NCBI RefSeq assembly: GCF_014353015.1
Contig: NZ_CP060704.1
Coordinates: 5,109,001-5,173,000, forward strand
Source of the DNA: Chitinimonas koreensis
Lineage (GTDB): Bacteria > Pseudomonadota > Gammaproteobacteria > Burkholderiales > Chitinimonadaceae
DNA: 64,000 bases
Direction: 5' to 3'
Of this stretch, positions 52,374-58,162 are shown piece after piece. The notes beneath the pieces are model-generated. The model saw only the letters and a program-made list of their open reading frames with translations, had not been told where the DNA came from and searched no databases. Position 1 is the first letter of the stretch; every line of letters begins with the position of its first letter. The position numbers and the translations under genes are program-made.

Positions 52374-52820
52374 ATGTACGCGATTGAATACTTCGGCCGC
52401 GAGGTCCGCTTTCGGAGCGCCGGCGCCAGGCTGCCCATCCGCTCACGCCAGGGCGCTGTCAGTTGGTTACCGTGGGGACTGACGAGACAGGAGAATCATG
52501 TCGCGTTCCCCCATGGCGCCTGGCTCGATCTGTCCGTAGTCGAATCACCAGACCTGTACGCGCTGATGCCGCGGCCGGTCGTCATTGCTGCGCGCCGCTT
52601 CATGTTGACCGGCCAAGACAAGGTAGAACACTGGTTCGACGTCGAGGAAGGCCAGGTCATGCGCGGCGTACTGCTGACCTGGCACGATGAAGCGCGCGTC
52701 TACGTCGTGGCGGAGCGCGCCACAGGGATGAAGGGGCGTATCGCCAGCCGTGCGCCGAGATCGGTTACAGCGCCTGAGTTGCGCGCTAATGTACCTAAGA
52801 CCGCAACAGCAGCCCATTGA
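52374..52820 (+). CDS. Conserved phage/plasmid-associated hypothetical protein
   Basis: A 148-residue protein beginning MYAIEYFGREVRFRSAGARL, with WLPWGLTRQE and VVIAARRFMLTGQDKVEHWFD. I recall similar proteins of unknown function on proteobacterial plasmids and prophages. A perfect palindromic operator sits over its promoter, so expression is probably tightly repressed. Its 3' end overlaps the convergent XRE gene by 26 bases. Confidence 0.65.
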   Translation: MYAIEYFGREVRFRSAGARLPIRSRQGAVSWLPWGLTRQENHVAFPHGAWLDLSVVESPDLYALMPRPVVIAARRFMLTGQDKVEHWFDVEEGQVMRGVLLTWHDEARVYVVAERATGMKGRIASRAPRSVTAPELRANVPKTATAAH

Positions 52821-53124
52821 CGAAATGCCGAACTGCAAATCGGCCATGTTCATCAAGCGATCGCACCTCATCTAGCAGCACTGACTCATCGCTAGTCAGC
52901 GCCGCCGTACTATGAATGCCAGAAATGACGTAAAGGACATCAAATCCATTGGCACACAGAACAGCTAGAAATGCAGCCGATGGAGAACTAGTGCCAAGCT
53001 CGTAACGCCCGTAAGTCCGTATGGTCAAACCGCCACGGCGGGCAATCTCGGCCTGGGAAAGACGAAGCCGAACACGCTCCAGCTTAAGCCGGCCTCCAAT
53101 GGCGGAATTTGTGCTCACCGTCAT
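52795..53124 (-). CDS. XRE-family phage regulator 1
   Basis: A 109-residue regulator with an N-terminal HTH-3 domain (about 14-65, LSQAEIARRGGLTIRTYGRYELG) and a short C-terminal helical part (LDEVRSLDEHGRFAVRHFV). The family is common in phages as repressor or Cro-like protein and is a paralogue of the gene at 55828. Its ATG at 53124 overlaps the luxR stop by four bases, so it is translationally coupled to luxR and is the likely effector partner of the receptor. Confidence 0.85.
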   Translation of the reverse strand: MTVSTNSAIGGRLKLERVRLRLSQAEIARRGGLTIRTYGRYELGTSSPSAAFLAVLCANGFDVLYVISGIHSTAALTSDESVLLDEVRSLDEHGRFAVRHFVNGLLLRS

Positions 53125-53815
53125 GTTAAAACGCCAAGATGCCAAGCTAAGGCCGCGGCCGTATCTGGATTATTGGTGCCGAGCTTTCGTGCGGCATTGG
53201 TCAGTGTGATACGAACAAAATCATGGCCGCGCCGAAGCTTAAATGGCAAATCATGAGGCGGGCACCCTCCAAACAGACGCTTTAGCATTTCCTTTTCGTC
53301 TTCATTGAGCGCAACCTCTAACTTGGAGCGATGATCGTAACGGGCAATCATGGCTCCGGCGAGGCCGTGGGCAAATTTTCCCAGCGCAGCGACTTTATCG
53401 GCAATTTGGGCTGGCGTGCCATCAATCTCGTATGGACTATCAAGCGATATTGACAACCGCCGCCGGCCTCCAGGGCGAATTGGCGCAATGATTCCGGATC
53501 GAATACCGTAAGCCCTGCCAACTTCATATATGTGATCGAAGCCTTTGTAGGTTAAACCATTCCAATGAAAGGGCCGGGGCTTCTTCGCGCGTATCATCGC
53601 AATAACGGGGTCAATATCGGCCACGTTTGGAATATCAAACTGAACAGGGGCTTGTCGTACAAGAAAAAAGCCCGCTCACTCAATGCAGGATTGATATAGC
53701 CAATCACAAGGGACTCAAGCCCCAATTCATGTGCAAAACTAGAAGTCTCGGCCATAATATCCTTATCGCTACGAATATCGGCATATCTTCTAGGGAATGA
53801 GCGGGCATCAAACAT
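53121..53815 (-). CDS. LuxR-type quorum-sensing receptor encoded by the prophage (apparent frameshift)
   Basis: Reconstructed protein of about 231 residues. The autoinducer-binding domain keeps Asp69-Pro70 (DIDPVIAMI), Trp85 (RPFHW) and the Gly in YGIRSGIIAPIR. The tryptophan and tyrosine usually found just upstream (TraR Trp57 and Tyr61) are not evident. The C-terminal LuxR HTH keeps the Glu-x3-Leu core (DEKEMLKRLFGG) and NAARKLGTNNPDTAAALAW. One base is missing at 53629-53630 (IFPNVADIDP when restored). No luxI is present, so it is a solo receptor. It lies between a peptide gene and an overlapping XRE gene. Confidence 0.82.
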
Positions 53816-53844
53816 TAACGTATAGCCTTTTTATTGAGCGTCAC

Positions 53845-53979
53845 TTATACGCCATGGACAATCGAATCAACAAAGGCCATCACGGCCCGCATGAACGAAC
53901 TGCCCGACGTGGCCGAGGTAGCAGCCTGAGCGGCAGCGGAAACGGCGAACGAGGCGATGATGGCAACGAACTTTTGCAT
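53845..53979 (-). CDS. 44-residue peptide with predicted signal sequence
   Basis: The ATG at 53979 has a good AGGAG site 7 bases upstream. Residues 1-19 (MQKFVAIIASFAVSAAAQA) form a textbook Sec signal with an AQA cleavage site. The remaining 25 residues (ATSATSGSSF then MRAVMAFVDSIVHGV) are small and form an amphipathic helix. It starts 32 bases after the HTH/pseudo-receiver gene and ends 29 bases before luxR, same strand, so it is probably co-transcribed. I recognise no family. It could be an exported signal, an inhibitor or a membrane-active peptide. Confidence 0.55.
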   Translation of the reverse strand: MQKFVAIIASFAVSAAAQAATSATSGSSFMRAVMAFVDSIVHGV

Positions 53980-54011
53980 TTTGCAACTCCTATGAAGTTA
54001 AGTGGTTTTGC

Positions 54012-55241
54012 TCAGGCGCGCTGACCAGGGGTCAACGCTCGGAGCGCCACCAGTATACGAATCGCGTTTTTCTCAACGAAAAAGCGACCGTTCACAGGGT
54101 CTGCATGGCGGATATCACTTGTAACTACGAGGGTTTGCACAACATCGCCAACGATGCGGCAGGCCTGATCCGCCAGTAGCTCAGCGGTGGGCGAGTTCAG
54201 GATGAGCACCGCGGGGCGGCATGATCCTCGTGACGTCGGATCATCAGGAGACGGTCGCAGTGCGTACAGGAGCGCGTGGTCGTCGTCATAGACCGCAGGC
54301 AGGTAGCCGCTATCTCCAAGAATGTGCGCGACCTCCGCTGAAAAAACTGTGTCCGTACAATGAATGGCGATCGTCGGCTTATCGTCAACAACCACACGTG
54401 TAATCACGTCGAGGCGCAAGACCGACCGGCCAGGTCCGTACCGGCCAACTCGATAGACGCTGCCGTCTTGCCGCGCGCGCATGACTCTCGTACCTGAATC
54501 CTCAAGAGTTCCCAGCCAGGCGTAGCAATCGTATTGCGCGCCATCAACATCAACTCGCGCGCGCACTACATCGATGTCGCAGGCGGCCGAGCTAAGCAAT
54601 GCCACCGGCGAAACTCCGAACGCTTCGGCCAGTTGCCCAAGCACCTTGATCGTCGACACGCCGTGCATGTGTCGATGGGCCGCTGACCGATGCACCGACA
54701 ATAGCGTCGCCAGCGTCCTGAGCTGGTGCCGGGGATCACGTTCGTAAAGCGTAAGTAGCCGGCGAACGTTACGAGAAATCACAGCGGAGAGCGCGCCACT
54801 GTCTGGCATGTCATCAGGCCCAGGTCGGGCAATGATGTCGAGACGTGATACGAGGCGGCCTGCCTGCCTGCGACGATGGAAGCGGTTGACCTGCCACCCA
54901 TTGCTATCTGACACCGCAAGTAACGTATCTGACGCATACGGGGTCGTAAGCGTCGGGAGTAGCCAAGCTCGACAACCGTGCTGTTCACCCTCCACGTCAA
55001 CCTGCGCCGCCACTACCTCACTGCCAGCGGGAGCATCAAGCAGCGATACGGGTGAAACCCCGAGCGCCTTGGCCAGTCGCTGCAATACCGAAACAGTCGC
55101 GACGCCATCAAGGTGGCGATGGGCAACAGAGCGATCCACGCCAAGCAGGTCGGAAAGCTTCCGAAGCTGGCGCCGCGGGTTCGGCTCCAGCTCGGCCAGT
55201 CGCCGACGAACGTTGCTTCGGATAAGTGCCTGTAGATCCAT
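54012..55241 (-). CDS. Regulator with two HTH-beta repeats and a pseudo-receiver domain
   Basis: A 409-residue protein. Two similar units (about 1-150 and 155-295) each start with an HTH: RRQLRKLSDLLGVDRSVAHRH and RHQLRTLATLLSVHRSAAHRH, followed by LGVSPVSLLD or FGVSPVALLS and a beta region. This resembles the BetR-type phage regulator domain. The last 115 residues look like a CheY receiver (HILGDSGYLPAVYDD, VLILNSP, TLVVTSD, RFFVEKNAIRIL), but the phospho-acceptor Asp is Asn, so it is unlikely to be phosphorylated. Start ATG at 55241 preferred over TTG at 55253. Upstream gene of the peptide-luxR-xre set. Confidence 0.7.
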   Translation of the reverse strand: MDLQALIRSNVRRRLAELEPNPRRQLRKLSDLLGVDRSVAHRHLDGVATVSVLQRLAKALGVSPVSLLDAPAGSEVVAAQVDVEGEQHGCRAWLLPTLTTPYASDTLLAVSDSNGWQVNRFHRRRQAGRLVSRLDIIARPGPDDMPDSGALSAVISRNVRRLLTLYERDPRHQLRTLATLLSVHRSAAHRHMHGVSTIKVLGQLAEAFGVSPVALLSSAACDIDVVRARVDVDGAQYDCYAWLGTLEDSGTRVMRARQDGSVYRVGRYGPGRSVLRLDVITRVVVDDKPTIAIHCTDTVFSAEVAHILGDSGYLPAVYDDDHALLYALRPSPDDPTSRGSCRPAVLILNSPTAELLADQACRIVGDVVQTLVVTSDIRHADPVNGRFFVEKNAIRILVALRALTPGQRA

Positions 55242-55383
55242 GAAATGCAGCAAGCTGAGGTTTTAAGCCAAGTGTTGCACATTATGGGACAGTTGATACT
55301 TGCGCCACAGCCGACAGCAGGGATAGCGTCCGAGCAAAGGCGATTCATCGACCCACAACAAACGCCATCAGGCGGAGGAAACC

Positions 55384-55557
55384 ATGTACGACGCACAAGA
55401 CGTTCCAATGCGACGGGCTGCTACCGGAAAAGCACGGGCAGGCAGTCAACAAAACAGGCAAGTAAGTTCAAAGATATTGCCGAGGGCGGCAAATTCAGAC
55501 CTAAAACAGGCCAGATTGATTGAAGAGTTAATACATCCACAGCAGAAAGATAAATAA
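55384..55557 (+). CDS. Small hypothetical protein, 57 residues
   Basis: Basic, polar product (MYDAQDVPMRRAATGKARAG, then QARLIEELIHPQQKDK) with a strong GGAGG ribosome site, divergent from the HTH/pseudo-receiver gene. Position beside the main regulator recalls small Cro/Cox/Apl genes, but no HTH can be seen. Followed after 19 bases by another small gene. Confidence 0.5.
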   Translation: MYDAQDVPMRRAATGKARAGSQQNRQVSSKILPRAANSDLKQARLIEELIHPQQKDK

Positions 55558-55576
55558 CAACCATGCTGGGGAGATC

Positions 55577-55783
55577 ATGCGGGAGTGTCACCTAAGCAAC
55601 GTGAAGCATAACAATCAGCATTTGAAGCTTCTGAAGCTACATAGTGGACTGGAGGGGCTTACGGAAATACTTGAGGCCGCAGGAGAAAAGCCAATTCCAG
55701 CCGAATCGATCGCCTATCTATTAAGGCCGATGCTAGATCAGATGGAGAGCATAATTGATGGCACAGGAAAGCCATCGGAGTAA
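55577..55783 (+). CDS. Small hypothetical protein, 68 residues
   Basis: Helical protein (LKLLKLHSGLEGLTEILEAAG, ESIAYLLRPMLDQMESIID) preceded by a GGGGAG ribosome site. Such short helical genes are common in phage regulatory regions next to repressors; function unknown. A bidirectional terminator follows. Confidence 0.6.
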   Translation: MRECHLSNVKHNNQHLKLLKLHSGLEGLTEILEAAGEKPIPAESIAYLLRPMLDQMESIIDGTGKPSE

Positions 55784-55790
55784 GAAAGTA

Positions 55791-55815
55791 AAAAGCCCGG
55801 CGATGCCGGGCTTTT
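55791..55815. terminator. Bidirectional terminator
   Basis: AAAAGCCCGGC-GAT-GCCGGGCTTTT between the convergent 55577 gene and XRE regulator 2; usable from either side. Confidence 0.9.
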
Positions 55816-55827
55816 GCTATTCAATCA

Positions 55828-56160
55828 CTAGCTACTCAAAGTCTGCGCTAATTGCTTGACCGCGGCCCGGCCTCGCTCATCCAGCCGGAGCCAGCAATGT
55901 AGTAGCGCGGCCTGGTCGTCAGGAAGCTCGTCCTTGGACTTCTTCCCGGTGACGATGAAAAACACATCAAATCCCTTGGTATGGAGGATGTGCAACGCGT
56001 CAGCGTTAGGCGACGTTTCGCCAAGCTCGTACTTGCCGTAGGTGAGCAGGGAGCGCCCGATCACCTCGGCCGTCTGCCGCTGCGTCATGTTCATGCGCAG
56101 GCGTTCGGTCTGGAGCCGCTGGCCGATGGCCGAGCTGATGTCTAAGTTTTCTATGCTCAT
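55828..56160 (-). CDS. XRE-family phage regulator 2
   Basis: A 110-residue paralogue of the 52795 gene: HTH-3 (MTQRQTAEVIGRSLLTYGKYELG) and the same GFDVFFIVTG and LDERGRAAVKQLA blocks. The start at 56160 has GAG eight bases upstream; an earlier ATG at 56175 lacks one. It is divergent from an RHH gene across a large inverted repeat, the layout of a lysogeny switch repressor. This is a good candidate for the main immunity repressor, opposing the LuxR-coupled paralogue. Confidence 0.85.
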   Translation of the reverse strand: MSIENLDISSAIGQRLQTERLRMNMTQRQTAEVIGRSLLTYGKYELGETSPNADALHILHTKGFDVFFIVTGKKSKDELPDDQAALLHCWLRLDERGRAAVKQLAQTLSS

Positions 56161-56174
56161 CGCTTGCTCATGCA

Positions 56175-56215
56175 AAGAAAAGTATGTATCCTTCGCAATG
56201 TGTAATACATTTCTT
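56175..56215. promoter_or_regulatory. Operator-like inverted repeat between XRE 2 and the RHH gene
   Basis: AAGAAAAGTAT (56175-56185) and ATACATTTCTT (56205-56215) are inverted arms with one mismatch and a 19-base spacer, in an AT-rich divergent promoter region. Probable target of XRE regulator 2. Confidence 0.55.
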
Positions 56216-56227
56216 GGCGATCATACC

Positions 56228-56434
56228 ATGACGAACAAAGACGACCTTCCCGCAAAGTCGTATATGCCGCGCGGCCTGAACCTGAGCGCGAAGCCGGTGC
56301 CGTTACGCCTTACCGACCCCGAGCGGGATGAGCTGGTAGCGGAATGCAAGCAGCGTGGCGTCACGCTGACCAGTAGGGCGCGTGACCTGTACCTCCTCGG
56401 AAGAAGCGCCGAAGCCAATCAGGTGCAAGCGTAG
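56228..56434 (+). CDS. Small ribbon-helix-helix-like protein
   Basis: A 68-residue basic protein with the alternating beta segment KPVPLRLTDPERDELVAECK, followed by a helix (TSRARDLYLLGRSAE), suggestive of an RHH DNA-binding dimer of the Arc/MetJ type. Divergent from the XRE regulator and upstream of ogr, so it may be the early switch protein opposing the repressor. Confidence 0.6.
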   Translation: MTNKDDLPAKSYMPRGLNLSAKPVPLRLTDPERDELVAECKQRGVTLTSRARDLYLLGRSAEANQVQA

Positions 56435-56439
56435 CCTCA

Positions 56440-56468
56440 TCCGAACATTCAGAAAATCCGAATATTCA
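56440..56468 (+). repeat. 12-base direct repeat upstream of ogr
   Basis: TCCGAACATTCA (56440-56451) and TCCGAATATTCA (56457-56468), 17 bases from start to start, just before the ogr ribosome site. Spacing suggests two protein sites on one face, perhaps for the RHH protein. Confidence 0.45.
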
Positions 56469-56481
56469 CATCGAGGAAGGT

Positions 56482-56727
56482 ATGGCCACCTACTGCCCGC
56501 ACTGCAAGACGCTCGCTCCGACACGAACGAGCCGCACGCTGTCCAGCACCTGCACCGAGCGCACACATCAATGCCTCGACGTGGACTGCGGCCACACCTT
56601 CGTCACCTACACGGAAATTGTTCGAACAATTCGACCGAGTGGGAAGCCCTGCCCTCGAGTCATGCTGCCAATCAGCGCCCGCACCCAACCCCCACCCGAC
56701 CGCGATCAGCTCGCGCTGACGCTGTAG
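56482..56727 (+). CDS. ogr: Late gene transcriptional activator Ogr/Delta family
   Basis: Zinc-finger activator of phage late promoters that contacts the host RNA polymerase alpha subunit. The 81-residue protein has Cys5-x2-Cys8 and Cys31-x4-Cys36, as in P2 Ogr, together with ARTSR-like PTRTSRTLSS and HTFVTYTEIVRTI. GGAAGG lies before the start. Its probable targets are the four TGT-N13-ACA elements in this prophage. In P2 ogr follows D directly; here it is 5 kb away. Confidence 0.92.
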   Translation: MATYCPHCKTLAPTRTSRTLSSTCTERTHQCLDVDCGHTFVTYTEIVRTIRPSGKPCPRVMLPISARTQPPPDRDQLALTL

Positions 56728-56837
56728 CGGCAGCTCCAAACCCCTGAAACCACGCCACCCACGACGGCCAGAAATGGCCGCGAGGGGATCGGCTTGCCTG
56801 CTGAAACGCAAACCGGCCACGCCGGAAGGAACGCCCG

Positions 56838-57101
56838 ATGAATACCGCCATGTTGCTCGCCGCCCGCTTCGAGAGCCCCACGGTGCCGCTGGAGCAAATC
56901 TCCGACGAGTTCTTCGGCTTGAGCCCGGCCAAGGCGGCCCGCCAGGCCTCGGCCCGCACGCTGCCGGTGGCGGCGATGCGCCTGACCAATTCGCAGAAGG
57001 CGCCGTGGCTGGTCCACGTCGACGACTTGGCCGCGCACATCGACGCGACCCGTGCCACGGCCCGCGCGCAGTGGGCCAACAGCGCGACCGCGCCGCGGTA
57101 A
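56838..57101 (+). CDS. Pyocin activator PrtN family protein
   Basis: An 87-residue PrtN-like protein (VPLEQISDEFFGLSPAKAARQA, LPVAAMRLTNSQKAPWLVH, DDLAAHIDATRA). In Pseudomonas PrtN activates pyocin genes after RecA-dependent loss of the PrtR repressor; in phages its relatives look like excisionase/activator proteins with a winged helix. AAGGAA precedes the start. Having it next to ogr suggests an extra layer of induction control. Confidence 0.85.
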   Translation: MNTAMLLAARFESPTVPLEQISDEFFGLSPAKAARQASARTLPVAAMRLTNSQKAPWLVHVDDLAAHIDATRATARAQWANSATAPR

Positions 57102-57134
57102 CCCCATTCACCACGAAACCACCAGGAGCGAGGC

Positions 57135-57542
57135 ATGTACGACAAACCCGAGAACCGCACAGCCGCCACCGGCGAGCCGTCGATCATTTCCACGATCCGC
57201 GCCTGGATGGCGCAGGAAGGCACCCGGAAGGCGACCGAGCCGACGGCAATCACCGCGCTGCGCGTTCAGTACGGCGAGCTGATCGGCCGCGACGTCTTCG
57301 TCCTCGAGCGCAACGGTGTCCGCCGCGGCCGCCTCGACCAAGTGCGCGTCGCGCTCAATGCGCCCGAGCTGGGCCTGCCCGGTTTCCGCGTCGCCTATTT
57401 CGTCGCGTTCCCGCCGCGAGACGGCGGTGCCCCCACCGTCTCCGAGGTCGGCATGGTGTTCCCGTCGGCGGGCCACGCCTTCGACGCCCTCGACGCGATC
57501 ACCCAGCACAGCGCCGCACTTACTTATGGAGACGCACCATGA
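57135..57542 (+). CDS. Hypothetical phage protein, 135 residues
   Basis: Soluble protein (SIISTIRAWMAQEGTRKATE, YGELIGRDVFVLERNGVRRG, AYFVAFPPRDGG) with GGAG before the start and an ATGA overlap with the next gene. No family recognised. Part of a tight run of early genes from prtN to the C5 methyltransferase. Confidence 0.7.
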   Translation: MYDKPENRTAATGEPSIISTIRAWMAQEGTRKATEPTAITALRVQYGELIGRDVFVLERNGVRRGRLDQVRVALNAPELGLPGFRVAYFVAFPPRDGGAPTVSEVGMVFPSAGHAFDALDAITQHSAALTYGDAP

Positions 57543-58162
57543 ACCGTAAATCCAACGCTGTACCCGAGAACAACGCCCCAGCCGACTATGCGCTGGTCGA
57601 GCAGGTGGAGCCGACCGCCACCGAAGAGTGCGACGGCGGCGTGAGCTGCGGCTGTGGTGGGCTGGGCTGCGGTGGGTTCGATTACTTCATGGACGTACAG
57701 TCGGAATTTTCCGGTCAGGCGGAATTCTGCGAGGGCTGCGGACTGGAGGATTGCAAGTGCGCGCTGGCGGCCGCCGCAGATGCCGCCGCCGAGCAGTTCG
57801 AGGGCGTACCGCGGGAGCTGTCCAACCCGGCCGAGTGCTGCGATTGCGGCCTGCCGCCGTCGGATTGCCCGTGCACGCCGACGGTCGGCGAACTGACGTC
57901 GGCGGGCCATGTGGTGGACGGGCACCCCGTGGCCGATCAGTGCGACGAACTGTTTGAGGTGCTCGGGTCTTGCGGGACGGGCTGCGATTGCCAGCGGGAT
58001 CGGGACGAGGCGAAGGAGGCGAGGCAGGAATCGGAGGATCAGCCGGACCCTGTGCCGCCGGCCCACCTGGAGCGCACTTTCGGCCACCGGGGCGCGGCCA
58101 AGCGCCTGAAGGCGGCCGATCGCGGCGAGGGTAAAGCTACGGCGCAGGACGTCGCACTATGA
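57539..58162 (+). CDS. Cysteine-rich hypothetical protein
   Basis: A 207-residue protein with many Cys pairs: CDGGVSCGCGGLGC, CEGCGLEDCKC, CCDCGLPPSDCPC and CGTGCDCQ. Three of these repeat a CxxCGLxxxxCxC pattern, suggesting tandem small zinc knuckles. The C-terminus is charged (RDRDEAKEARQESED). Overlaps both neighbours by ATGA. It may bind zinc and nucleic acid or the adjacent methyltransferase; unassigned. Confidence 0.7.
   Translation: MNRKSNAVPENNAPADYALVEQVEPTATEECDGGVSCGCGGLGCGGFDYFMDVQSEFSGQAEFCEGCGLEDCKCALAAAADAAAEQFEGVPRELSNPAECCDCGLPPSDCPCTPTVGELTSAGHVVDGHPVADQCDELFEVLGSCGTGCDCQRDRDEAKEARQESEDQPDPVPPAHLERTFGHRGAAKRLKAADRGEGKATAQDVAL

Noticed and set aside
53797..54024. Plus-strand 75-codon frame opposite the signal-peptide gene
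   Set aside because: Polar, low-complexity translation and no ribosome site; the minus strand has a good ribosome site and a canonical signal sequence.
52795..55383. A clear lux-box upstream of the luxR module
   Set aside because: I looked for 18-20 base dyads of CTG-N-CAG or ACCTG-type near the promoters and saw none convincing. The target of the LuxR protein remains unknown.
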